The position numbers were made by a program, and so were the translations under genes. From contig JAISUT010000050.1 of assembly GCA_031271905.1 (NCBI GenBank), positions 1 to 33,369 on the forward strand: a DNA stretch of 33,369 nt, in the 5' to 3' direction. This document shows, piece after piece, positions 26,313 through 33,369 of this stretch (the stretch's first letter is position 1; each line of letters begins with the position of its first letter). This stretch comes from Acidobacteriota bacterium (GTDB lineage Bacteria; Acidobacteriota; UBA6911). The notes below the pieces were generated by a model. It ran no database searches and was not told where the DNA came from. It was given only the letters and a program-made list of their open reading frames with translations.

Positions 26313-26945
26313 ATGGCGGACATGGCCGGAGCGGGAAGCGGAGGGGATGGCGAGGACGGGGACAGGGAGCTGGCTGCGCGGGTTCTGGCGGGGGACGAGG
26401 CGGCGGCGGCGCGCCTGGTCGAGGACTATTCCCGCATGGTGGGGACGGTCATCTGGCGGACGACCGGCGACGACCGCGCCGTCGAGGATTTGGCGCAGGA
26501 GACGTTCCTGCGGGTGTTTCGCGCGCTCGGGCGCTTTGACGGCCGGGGGCGGCTTTCCACTTGGATATACACCATCGCCAGCCGCGTCGCCGTCGATCAC
26601 CTGCGCCGCGACGCCCGCCGCCGCGCCGAAGCGCCGATGGTTGCGCTTGGGCCGTCCTCGCGCGAGGATGCCCGCGAAGAAGCCGCGGACGGGCCCGGCC
26701 CGGAAGACGAGTTGGCGCGGAAGGAGATTCGCGGTATCGTTCACCAGGAGCTGGAGCGGCTTCCCGAGGGCTACCGGCTGGCGCTGGTCTACACGGCTAT
26801 CGAGGGGTTGGACTACCCCGCGGTGGCAGCCATGATGGGGATTCCGTTGGGCACCCTGAAAACGTATGTTTTCCGGGGCAAGAAAATGTTGAAGGACAGG
26901 ATTGCCGATGCGATGCGGGGACGTTCAAAAACATCTCGCCGGTGA
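26313..26945 (+). CDS. ECF-family RNA polymerase sigma factor
   Basis: A 210-residue sigma-70-family protein. Region 2 (about residues 30-100) has DLAQETFLRVFRALGRFDGR and the -10-binding STWIYTIASRVAVDHLRR; region 4 (about 145-200) has LPEGYRLALVYTAIEGLDY and an HTH ending LGTLKTYVFRGKKML. The N-terminus is Gly/Asp-rich. ATG 26313 and ATG 26322 are both possible, and neither has a strong ribosome site. Its 3' end overlaps the anti-sigma gene by 38 bases. Confidence 0.9.
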   Translation: MADMAGAGSGGDGEDGDRELAARVLAGDEAAAARLVEDYSRMVGTVIWRTTGDDRAVEDLAQETFLRVFRALGRFDGRGRLSTWIYTIASRVAVDHLRRDARRRAEAPMVALGPSSREDAREEAADGPGPEDELARKEIRGIVHQELERLPEGYRLALVYTAIEGLDYPAVAAMMGIPLGTLKTYVFRGKKMLKDRIADAMRGRSKTSRR

Positions 26946-27390
26946 CGCCGGGAGCGCGGATGACGCGACAGCGCGGCGGCGGGCGGCGGAAATCCAAGAC
27001 CATCTGGAAGCGTGCCCGGACTGCCGGATGGCGCGGGAGATCTACGCCGTGATCGACGAAGAGCTCCGGGAGCGGCCTTTGTGGCAGCCGCCGCCGGGAT
27101 TCGCCGCCCGAGCGACCCGGCTGGCCCGCGTCGCGCCGGGCGCGGCACCCCGGGGACAGTCCGGAGCGAACGGTCCCCCGGCGGCGGTTTTCTCCGGCCT
27201 GCTGGTCGCGGTGTTGGGCATCTTGGTCTTTTGGCGGTTCGACGCCTTCGCGACCGGTTACGCGGAATGTTGCGCCGCGTTTTCCGGCGCGCTGGCAGAC
27301 AATGCGCAACAGGTCGCCTGGGCGGCAGCAGTCCTCTCCCTTTGCCTTTCCGCGTGGGTCGCCCGGCGCTCTCTGCGCCCTCAGGATTGA
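26908..27390 (+). CDS. Zinc-finger (zf-HC2-like) anti-sigma factor
   Basis: A 160-residue protein (TTG 26902 is an alternative start) with an N-terminal ASD-type zinc site, MRC...HLEACPDC (His32, Cys36, Cys39 and possibly Cys3). Two membrane helices follow (about residues 92-110 and 138-152). It should hold the sigma factor inactive at the inner membrane. The 38-base overlap with the sigma gene indicates coupled translation and balanced amounts. It ends before a 234-base gap that contains only the hairpin at 27585-27610. Confidence 0.8.
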   Translation: MRCGDVQKHLAGDAGSADDATARRRAAEIQDHLEACPDCRMAREIYAVIDEELRERPLWQPPPGFAARATRLARVAPGAAPRGQSGANGPPAAVFSGLLVAVLGILVFWRFDAFATGYAECCAAFSGALADNAQQVAWAAAVLSLCLSAWVARRSLRPQD

Positions 27391-27584
27391 CGGGCGGACC
27401 GTCGCCATCCCCCGCGTCTTTCTCCAGTCGGGCGGCCAAAGGGCGGACGACCATCTGCATCAGGCAGGTTCCGCTGGAGCATCTTCTCGTCGCGGCTTGT
27501 CTACACCTCGACGCTCCCCCGCCCGGTCGAGCACGTCGTGATCTCGATGTCGATGCGGCGTCCCCAACCAGCTCCGCCTATGCG

Positions 27585-27610
27585 GGAATAATCGCAGATG
27601 CGTTTATTCC
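27585..27610. terminator. AT-armed hairpin between convergent genes
   Basis: GGAATAA and TTATTCC pair around a 12-base loop, between the anti-sigma gene and the GH3 gene. It may end transcription from either side. Confidence 0.35.
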
Positions 27611-27624
27611 GTCCGCACGGCGCT

Positions 27625-29973
27625 TCATCTCACGGTCAGCACGGTTTTCTTCAAATCCTCATCGCGCGACGAGTTGCCGGCCATGACCTCGAACTCCCCC
27701 GGTTCCACCGCGTATTCCATGTCGATGCCGTAGAACGCCAGATGCTCCGGCGTGATGTCGAACACCACCGTCGCCGTCTCCCCCGGCTCCAGCCGGATGC
27801 GACCGAAGCCCTTCAGCTCCTTCACCGGGCGCGTCACGGAGCTCACGCGGTCGCGGATGTACATCTGCACGACCTCCTCTCCCGCGACCTCGCCGACGTT
27901 GGTCACATCCACCCTGACCGCCGTGGATTCGCCCTTTTTGATCACCTTCTTCTCAAGGCGCGGCGCTCCGAGATCAAATTTCGTATAGCTCAGCCCGAAG
28001 CCGAAGGGGAAGAGCGGACTCACGTCGTCGAACAGGTAGCCGCGCCGTGCGGCGGGCTTGTAGTTGTAATAGGCGGGCAGGTGCCCGACCGAGCGGGGGA
28101 TGGTGATCGGCAGCTTCCCGCCCGGGTTCACGTCGCCGAAAAGAACCTCGGCGACGGCGGTCCCCGCCTCCTGCCCCAAGTACCAGCACTCGAACAGCGC
28201 CTTCGCCTTCGCGGCGAGGTTGCGCACCGAGAGCGGCCGCCCGTTGAAAAGGAAGGCGACGACGGGCTTGCCCGTCGCGGCGACGGCGTCCACCAGCTCG
28301 TCCTGCAACCCCACCATGTCGAGCGAGGTCCGGTCGCCCATGTGGTTGCTCATCCAAGCCTCGCGTGAGGTCTGCTCGTTGCCGCCCAGCGCCAAGACCA
28401 CCACGTCCGCCTTGCGGGCGACGCGCACCGCATCCTGGATGCTTTTGCGGTCCGCCACAGGGTCGCTCGGCGTCACCTCGTCCTGGTTCCACGAGCCGCC
28501 GACGGTGATCTTGCAGCCTTCGTGGTAGAGCACCTTCACCTTGCCGCCAGCGTGCGCGCCGACGTAGGCGCGGATGCCCTCCAGCAGCGTGACGAACTGC
28601 TTGGGCTGCCCGCTGTAGCCGCCCAGCAGCACCCTGTCCGCGTTGGGACCGATGACGGCCAGCGTCTTGAGCGGCTTCGACCCGTCCAGCTTCAGCGGGA
28701 CGGCGGCGTCCTCGTTTTTGAGCAGCGTGACGGTCTTGCGCGCGGCCTCCAGCGCCAGCTCGCGGTGCGCGTCGCAACCTACGGTTTTTTCCGCGGCCGC
28801 GGGATCGACGTAGGGGTCGTCGAACAGACCCAGCTTGAACTTCCAGAGCAGCATCGGCGCCACCAGCCCGTCGATCAGCGACTCCTTGACGATCCCTTTT
28901 TTCACCAGCTCCACGATGTGCAGGTAGCAATCCGGGTCGGGCAGCTCGATGTTCACCCCCGCCTTGAGCGCCAGCGCGGCGGCCTCCTTGCCGTCGGCGG
29001 CGAGGTGGTTGCCGAAAAGCTCCGGCCGCTCGTCCAGCTCGCGCACGGCGTAGTAGTCGGAGACGACGAACCCCTTGAAGCCCCACTCCTTGCGCAGCAC
29101 GTCGCGCAACAGCCACTCGTTGGCGTGCGACGGCACGCCGTCGATCTCGTTGTAGGAGGCCATGACGCTGACCGCCCCGCCTTTTTCGATCGCCTGCTTG
29201 AAGGTCGCGAGGAAGGTCTCGCGCAGCACCCGCTCCGAGACGTTCACCGGGGCGCAGTTCGTCCCCGACTCCGGCTGGCCGTGCGCCGCGAAATGCTTGA
29301 GCGTGGCGATGACGCGCTTCTTGTCCTTGAACGAGGCGTCCCCCTGGAAGCCGCGCACCGCCGCGACCCCCATCATGGAGACCAGGTACGGGTCCTCGCC
29401 GTAGGTCTCCTCCACGCGCCCCCAGCGCGGCTCGCGGGCGACATCGACCACGGGGGTCAGCGCCTGGTGCGTCCCGCGCGCGCGCGCCTCCTCGGCGGTC
29501 GCGGCGAACACCCGCTCGACCAGCTCCGGGTCGAAGGTCGCGCCCAGGCCGATGGGCTGGGGGAAGCTGGTGGCGTCGATGGCGGCCTGGCCGTGCAGGC
29601 ACTCCTCATGGAAGATCACCGGGATGCCCAGGCGGCTCTTCTCGACGAAGAACCTCTGGATGGCGTTGGTCAGCTCCGCCGTCTCACGCGCGTTGCGCCC
29701 GCCGCCCGCGTCGGAGGGGCGCCCCACCTGCCCCAGCCCCGCGCGGTCCTTGAAACGCGCGGCGGCCTTCTGCTCGTCGAAGCGCCCCTTCTCGTCGACC
29801 AGCGCATTGGCCTTCTCGTTCCAGACGCAGATCATCTGCGCGGCCTTCTCTTTGAGCGTCATGCGCGCGAGCAGGTCTTTGACGCGCCTAGGCGCGGACA
29901 GGGACGGGTTGCGGTAGTCGGGGGTCTTCGACGATGCGTTCTTGGTTTTCGACGGGGCGTTGTTTTTTTCCAT
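27625..29973 (-). CDS. Glycoside hydrolase family 3 (beta-glucosidase/xylosidase-like)
   Basis: A 782-residue retaining glycosidase that releases sugars from the non-reducing ends of beta-linked glycans. The GH3 barrel (about residues 40-390) has HEECLHG (122-128), RWGRVEETYGEDPYL (183-197), LKHFAAHGQ (225-233) and the nucleophile Asp306 in GFVVSDYY. A C-terminal alpha/beta sandwich (about 410-620) and a Fn3-like domain (about 670-760) follow. There is no signal peptide: residues 1-20 are Lys/Ser-rich. So it should act in the cytoplasm on imported oligosaccharides, although no sugar transporter is adjacent. ATG 29973 is preferred over frames that run upstream into the promoter. Whether it cleaves glucosides or xylosides cannot be told. 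Confidence 0.93.
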   Translation of the reverse strand: MEKNNAPSKTKNASSKTPDYRNPSLSAPRRVKDLLARMTLKEKAAQMICVWNEKANALVDEKGRFDEQKAAARFKDRAGLGQVGRPSDAGGGRNARETAELTNAIQRFFVEKSRLGIPVIFHEECLHGQAAIDATSFPQPIGLGATFDPELVERVFAATAEEARARGTHQALTPVVDVAREPRWGRVEETYGEDPYLVSMMGVAAVRGFQGDASFKDKKRVIATLKHFAAHGQPESGTNCAPVNVSERVLRETFLATFKQAIEKGGAVSVMASYNEIDGVPSHANEWLLRDVLRKEWGFKGFVVSDYYAVRELDERPELFGNHLAADGKEAAALALKAGVNIELPDPDCYLHIVELVKKGIVKESLIDGLVAPMLLWKFKLGLFDDPYVDPAAAEKTVGCDAHRELALEAARKTVTLLKNEDAAVPLKLDGSKPLKTLAVIGPNADRVLLGGYSGQPKQFVTLLEGIRAYVGAHAGGKVKVLYHEGCKITVGGSWNQDEVTPSDPVADRKSIQDAVRVARKADVVVLALGGNEQTSREAWMSNHMGDRTSLDMVGLQDELVDAVAATGKPVVAFLFNGRPLSVRNLAAKAKALFECWYLGQEAGTAVAEVLFGDVNPGGKLPITIPRSVGHLPAYYNYKPAARRGYLFDDVSPLFPFGFGLSYTKFDLGAPRLEKKVIKKGESTAVRVDVTNVGEVAGEEVVQMYIRDRVSSVTRPVKELKGFGRIRLEPGETATVVFDITPEHLAFYGIDMEYAVEPGEFEVMAGNSSRDEDLKKTVLTVR

Positions 29974-30070
29974 GGCGTTATCATCCTTGCATGTTGTATG
30001 GCTCAACCAAGCATGTCGCGCGGCGCGCGATATTTGCGCTCGTCCTATCCGCGATGCGTAAAACGCCGCC

Positions 30071-30100
30071 ATTATCGCATAGACCGCGCACAGGTGACAA
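30071..30100 (-). promoter_or_regulatory. Promoter of the GH3 gene
   Basis: On the minus strand TTGTCA (30095-30100), 18 bases, then GATAAT (30071-30076). The predicted start is near 30064, about 90 bases before the ATG at 29973. A family 1 repeat lies immediately upstream of the -35. Confidence 0.6.
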
Positions 30101-30103
30101 TAA

Positions 30104-30236
30104 AGGGAGCCTATAAAACCTCGTATAAAACCTCGCAGACAAGGCGTCGCCGAGGTCGAAAAACGACGTTTGCCGAGGCGAACGGGCGTTTTCGACCAAG
30201 GCGCAACGCAGCGTCCGGGTTTTTAGAGGTCCCCTG
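30104..30236. repeat. Family 1 repeat, copy E (full length, opposite orientation to copy A)
   Basis: Its reverse complement matches copy A along its whole length, including both ends and the inner GGTCGAAAA/TTTTCGACC stem. One end carries a tandem duplication of ATAAAACCTCG. It lies between the 3' end of the apbE-like gene and the GH3 promoter. Confidence 0.85.
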
Positions 30237-30260
30237 AAACCACTTTCATCGGCACCGCAA

Positions 30261-31193
30261 TCACATCTCGAAAGGTATGGCGCCCCCGATGGCAGAACTG
30301 GCGTAGACTTCGCCCGCTTTGGTGACCAGCACCGCCTCGATGTCCGCGTCGCCTTCCACGAAGTCCAGCGCCTTGTCCAGCCCCATGATCACGAGCGCGG
30401 TGGAGTAGCCGTCGGCGTCGAGCGAACGCTTCGAGACGATGCTGGCGCCGAGCAAGTCGCTGACGGCGGGAAAGCCCGTCTTCGGGTCGAGGATGTGGTG
30501 GAAAAGGACGCCGCCCCGGGTGAAAGCGCGTTCGTAGATGCCGCTGGTGACCACGGAGCAGTCGCGGAGGAGCAGGGACGCGAAGTGCCCTTCGCCGTCT
30601 TGGGCGGAGAGCGGCACCGGGGTTCGCAGCCCCACGCGCCAAGCGCTGCCGTCGGGCTTTTCGCCCAGCACGGCGACGTTCCCCCCCAGGTTCACGATCC
30701 CGCTGGCGACGCCGCTTTCCTTGAGCTGCCGGACGAGCTCGTCCGCGATGTAGCCTTTGGCGATGCCGCCGAGGTCGATGCGCGCACGGGGGTCGTCGAG
30801 CCAGACGCCCGTCCCTTCGACATGGACGCCGCGGTAGTCCACATGCCGCAAGGCCTCCGCCACCGCGCTCCGTTCGGGGATGGTTTGCGCGTAGAAGTCC
30901 CAGAGCTCCACGACCCCTCCCATCGTAATGTCGAAGAGCCCTCCGCTGCGTTCGCAGTAAGCCAGCGCGGAAGCGACGAATGCCGCCACCTCCGGCGCCA
31001 CATCCACGCGTGCGCCCCCCGCCGCGTTGATGCGATGAATCTGGCTTCCGGGCAAGGTGCGAGAGAACAAACGCTCGAAACGTTCGCAGGTTCCGACCAC
31101 GGACTCCAGCGCGGCCGGGTCGTCCGTGTACGCAGTGACGCGGTTGAACGTGTTGAAGGCGAAGAAATCCTTGACCTGCGATGCCTGCGACAT
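30261..31193 (-). CDS. ApbE-like FAD:protein FMN transferase, cytoplasmic form
   Basis: A 310-residue protein starting MSQASQVKDFFAFNT at ATG 31193 after GGGGAGGGGGG. The family transfers FMN from FAD to Thr or Ser of target flavoproteins. Landmarks are INAAGGARVDVAPE, FDITMGGVVELWDF, the LGGIAKGYIADEL motif (141-153) and a C-terminal DADGYSTALVIMG that matches the usual metal-binding DAD..ATAL segment. Unlike most ApbE proteins it has no signal peptide or lipobox, so it would act in the cytoplasm. No flavinylation target gene (NqrC/RnfG/FMN-binding domain) is nearby. The promoter is close to consensus. Confidence 0.88.
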   Translation of the reverse strand: MSQASQVKDFFAFNTFNRVTAYTDDPAALESVVGTCERFERLFSRTLPGSQIHRINAAGGARVDVAPEVAAFVASALAYCERSGGLFDITMGGVVELWDFYAQTIPERSAVAEALRHVDYRGVHVEGTGVWLDDPRARIDLGGIAKGYIADELVRQLKESGVASGIVNLGGNVAVLGEKPDGSAWRVGLRTPVPLSAQDGEGHFASLLLRDCSVVTSGIYERAFTRGGVLFHHILDPKTGFPAVSDLLGASIVSKRSLDADGYSTALVIMGLDKALDFVEGDADIEAVLVTKAGEVYASSAIGGAIPFEM

Positions 31194-31218
31194 TCCCCCC
31201 TCCCCGTAAAAACGCCCC

Positions 31219-31248
31219 ATTATATGGAATCCCGCGCCAGGATCTCAA
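31219..31248 (-). promoter_or_regulatory. Near-consensus sigma-70 promoter of the apbE-like gene
   Basis: On the minus strand TTGAGA (31243-31248), 18 bases, then a perfect TATAAT (31219-31224). The start of transcription falls near 31212, about 19 bases before the ATG at 31193. Confidence 0.75.
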
Positions 31249-31278
31249 TTCCTGCGGGCACGGGGGCGCCGTGCAGCG

Positions 31279-31482
31279 GTCAACGGGATCATCGTGCTGG
31301 AAGTCATGATCCGCAAAGACGGCTCCGCCTCGCCGTTGAAGGTGGTTCGAGGCTTGGGTTACGGACTTGACGAAAGCGCTGTCGAAACGGTTAAGAAGAA
31401 ATGGAGATTCAAGCCCGGCATGAAGGACGGCAAGCCGGTCGAAGTGAAGGCCGACATCGAAATCCAATTCAGCCTATGGTGA
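31279..31482 (+). pseudogene. Truncated TonB C-terminal domain
   Basis: The reading frame encodes a good TonB C-terminal domain core: VNGIIVLEVMIRKDGS, then VVRGLGYGLDESAVETVKKK, then WRFKPGMKDGKPVEVK, ending IEIQFSLW. The frame is open back only to a stop at 31207, over the apbE promoter. The membrane anchor and proline-rich region of a TonB are therefore missing, and no start has a ribosome site (GTG 31294 is the first). I read it as the 3' remnant of a lost energy-transducer gene, though a small stand-alone domain cannot be excluded. Confidence 0.65.
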
Positions 31483-31559
31483 CGGCCTGCGCGACGGCTG
31501 CGGCTGGAACCAGCGATGCGGATGCGGGAAATGCGAAAAGCAGTCGCATGATTCATCCT

Positions 31560-31589
31560 TTGGATGCACAAAAAAATCCATGTTACAGT
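31560..31589 (+). promoter_or_regulatory. Possible extended -10 promoter of rtcB
   Basis: TTGGAT (31560-31565), 18 bases including an A7 run, then TACAGT (31584-31589) preceded by TGT. The start codon of rtcB is about 70 bases further on. Confidence 0.35.
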
Positions 31590-31661
31590 GAGCCGCCGAC
31601 GGCGTTTTCCCCCAGGTCGCATTCCCGGGGATTCCTGAATGTGTCGGTGAAGGGGGGACTC

Positions 31662-32885
31662 ATGCAGGAGATCGTAGGGAAATACAACACGGCCAAGGTC
31701 TTCACCGACAAGTGCGACGATTTCTCCCTCCAACAGGTCAAGACGCTCTGCGACCAAGCGTTCACGGCGGGGAGCAAGATCCGGCTCATGCCTGATGTCC
31801 ACGCCGGAGCGGGCTGCACCATCGGGACGACCATGACGATCAGCGACAAGGTCGTGCCGAACATGGTCGGCGTGGACATCGGTTGCGGCATGGAGACGCT
31901 GGTCGTTCCGGCGGAAAGCGAATTCGCCGCCGGTTTCGACCCGGCGAAGCTCGACGCGCTCGTCCGCGAGCGGATCCCCTGCGGGCGCGAGGTGCGCGAC
32001 ACGCCCCACCCGCTCATCGAGCAGGCGGGGCTGGACGCGATCCGCTGCCCCGCCATCCAGAAGGGTCGGGCGCGCAAAAGCCTCGGCACGCTCGGCGGCG
32101 GCAACCACTTCATCGAAGCCGACCGGGACGAGGACGGCAACCTCTACCTCGTCGTCCACTCGGGAAGCCGCCATCTGGGGCTGGAGGTCGCCGGATACTA
32201 CCAAGAGGAAGCTTGGGCGCAACTGAACCACAGCCGGTCGCAAGACATCAATGCGATGATCGCGGAACTGAAGGCGGCGGGGCGGACGAAGGAGATCCCC
32301 GGCGAGATCAGGCGGGTGCGCAGCCAGGCGCGCACGAACATCCCGAAAAGCCTCGCCTACGTGAGTGGCGACCTGTTCAACGACTACTTGCACGACATGA
32401 AGCTTGTGCAGCGGTTCGCCCTGTTGAACCGCAAGGCGATGATGCGCGTCATCCTCGACGGCCTGTCGATGCCCGTGGACGGCAGGCTCGAGCAATGGAC
32501 GACGATCCACAACTACATCGACACGGAGGAGATGATCCTGCGCAAGGGCGCGGTCTCCGCCAAAGCGGGCGAGAAGCTCCTCATCCCGATCAACATGCGT
32601 GACGGCAGCCTGGTCTGCCGGGGGCTGGGCAACCCCGACTGGAACTGTTCCGCCCCCCACGGCGCGGGGCGGGTGATGAGCCGCCAGAAGGCGTTCAAGG
32701 AATTGTCGCTTGAGGAGTACCAGGCGTCGATGCAAGGGATATATTCGACCTCGGTGGGTCGCGACACGCTCGACGAAAGCCCGATGGCGTACAAGACGAT
32801 GGACGACATCGCGTCGAACATCGGGCCGACGGCGGAGGTTTTGCGCGTCATCAAGCCGGTCTACAACTTCAAGGCCGCAGAATGA
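31662..32885 (+). CDS. rtcB: RtcB-family RNA ligase
   Basis: A 407-residue RNA ligase that joins 2',3'-cyclic phosphate or 3'-phosphate ends to 5'-OH ends using GTP. It starts MQEIVGKYNTAKVFTD at ATG 31662 after GAAGGGGGG; the frame upstream has no family similarity. Metal and substrate residues are visible: MPDVHAG (Asp45, His47), GVDIGCGM (Cys75), LGGGNHF (His149), HSGSRHLG (His166), TIHNY (His283) and the guanylylated His333 in SAPHGAGR. The length and N-terminus match the short bacterial type. No archease, RtcA or RtcR gene is adjacent, so the role (RNA repair or tRNA repair after damage) is inferred. Confidence 0.95.
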   Translation: MQEIVGKYNTAKVFTDKCDDFSLQQVKTLCDQAFTAGSKIRLMPDVHAGAGCTIGTTMTISDKVVPNMVGVDIGCGMETLVVPAESEFAAGFDPAKLDALVRERIPCGREVRDTPHPLIEQAGLDAIRCPAIQKGRARKSLGTLGGGNHFIEADRDEDGNLYLVVHSGSRHLGLEVAGYYQEEAWAQLNHSRSQDINAMIAELKAAGRTKEIPGEIRRVRSQARTNIPKSLAYVSGDLFNDYLHDMKLVQRFALLNRKAMMRVILDGLSMPVDGRLEQWTTIHNYIDTEEMILRKGAVSAKAGEKLLIPINMRDGSLVCRGLGNPDWNCSAPHGAGRVMSRQKAFKELSLEEYQASMQGIYSTSVGRDTLDESPMAYKTMDDIASNIGPTAEVLRVIKPVYNFKAAE

Positions 32886-32966
32886 GGCGGCGAACGATAC
32901 CAGCGCTTCCTATGTTGTACGACTGCCGGAGAAGGGATTTGGGTCGTTTCCCTCCATCGCCGGTGC

Positions 32967-33118
32967 GCAAAACCGCCGTTTGTGTCGCACGGGCGCAGGG
33001 CGGCGCGTCTGCCGCGTTGCCGCTTGGGCGGGCTTCCTCGACGCGCACGGGCGCGCCTGCGGAGCCCGCCCTGCGCCCGTGCGACCTTGCGATAACGACG
33101 GGTGCGGGGCGAAGCCCC
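32967..33118. repeat. Family 2 repeat, copy 3 (full length, inverted)
   Basis: Its reverse complement matches the copy at 23298-23482. Outer arms GTCGCACGGGCGCAGGGCGG (32984-33003) and the exact complement at 33066-33085 make a 20-bp stem. An inner GGGCGGGCT/GAGCCCGCC pairing competes with it. It fills most of the 367-base gap (32886-33252) between rtcB and the outer-membrane protein gene. The remainder holds small hairpins, CTCGGC/GCCGAG (33144-33158) and GTAACTT/AAGTTAC (33172-33195), and no gene. Confidence 0.85.
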
Positions 33119-33252
33119 ACCACCACAACCGCGAATCCGACCGCTCGGCTGAGCCGAGAAACGCCCTGCGGGTAACTTTGCCTAGATGAAGTTACTGGGC
33201 AGCGGTTGCAGAAGCCCTGAAGGGGTTGCGCCCTGTGCCGCCCCGCACCCCG

Positions 33253-33369
33253 TCAGAACTTGTACACCACGTCGAACTGGCCGACGCGCTGCGGGTTCCC
33301 GCCGTCCAGGTTCGTCATGTCGTAGAACGTCATCCCGAACGTCAGCGCCTTCGTCAGCCCGAACGCCGC
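33253..33369 (-). CDS. Outer-membrane beta-barrel protein, C-terminal end (partial)
   Basis: Only the last 38 residues and the TGA lie in the window; the 5' end is beyond 33369. The visible part has alternating hydrophobic residues (LTFGMTFYDMTN, VGQFDVVYKF) and ends in an aromatic Phe. That is the C-terminal signature recognised by the BAM machinery for outer-membrane barrels. Family cannot be told from this fragment; a porin-like protein is most likely. Confidence 0.65.
   Translation of the reverse strand, partial: AAFGLTKALTFGMTFYDMTNLDGGNPQRVGQFDVVYKF

Noticed and set aside
27391-27624. A possible gene in the gap between the anti-sigma and GH3 genes
   Set aside because: No frame shows a start with a ribosome site or any recognisable motif; only the hairpin at 27585-27610 stands out.
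27974-29602. Long frame in another phase inside the GH3 gene (542 codons)
   Set aside because: It is Arg/Gly-rich with no domain similarity, a codon-bias shadow of the GH3 gene.
30223-31467. A 414-codon minus-strand frame across the apbE-like gene
   Set aside because: It is in the wrong phase, Arg-rich, and runs through the repeat and promoter. The ApbE frame carries all the motifs.

Overview
The window is chromosomal DNA of a GC-rich Gram-negative bacterium. It carries Sec signal peptides, a TonB-type fragment, a LolA-like exported protein and the end of an outer-membrane beta-barrel. The mix of a large kinase-like protein with PEGA and PH-like ends, TPR proteins with carboxypeptidase-regulatory-like domains, and an exported protein with a conserved QW...KLL..SPWA motif resembles Acidobacteriota. 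That placement is an inference from family resemblance, not a phylogeny. No phage, insertion sequence with a transposase, or CRISPR array was seen.

Layout. 105-3428: a membrane-spanning Ser/Thr kinase-like protein whose catalytic residues are replaced. 3572-4879: a zinc-ribbon coiled-coil protein and a YHS-like membrane protein, divergently transcribed from two recognisable promoters that flank short direct repeats. 5128-8709 (minus strand): a three-gene NADH-oxidising iron-sulfur flavoprotein module whose NuoE-like subunit is fused to a response-regulator receiver domain. 9075-12241 (minus): three exported proteins. 12553-14152 (plus): a small DUF6116-like membrane protein with its own promoter and terminator, then an MFS transporter. 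14292-15806 (minus): pyruvate kinase.

16209-25531 is a long collinear housekeeping run on the plus strand: TPR protein, ispE, tRNA-Gln, prs, rplY, pth, rpsF, rpsR, rplI, dnaB and an exported SAM-dependent methyltransferase. It links isoprenoid precursor, PRPP and ribosome supply with replication. 25589-27390: a DUF6249-like membrane protein diverging from an ECF sigma factor and its overlapping zinc-finger anti-sigma gene. 27625-31193 (minus): a cytoplasmic GH3 glycosidase and an ApbE-like flavin transferase. 31279-32885 (plus): a truncated TonB C-terminal domain and an RtcB RNA ligase. 33253-33369 (minus): the last 38 residues of an outer-membrane protein that runs off the window.

Two dispersed intergenic repeat families run through the window. 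Family 1 (five copies) has ends like CCTCTAAAAACCCCGG / CTTTTTAGAGG and an inner GGTCGAAAA / TTTTCGACC stem. Family 2 (three copies) is a long hairpin built on GTCGCACGGGCGCA / TGCGCCCGTGCGAC, and one copy abuts the dnaB start. Neither contains a credible gene, so both look like non-autonomous mobile or structural repeats. The best candidates for new biology are the receiver-NuoE fusion module, the pseudokinase and these two repeat families.
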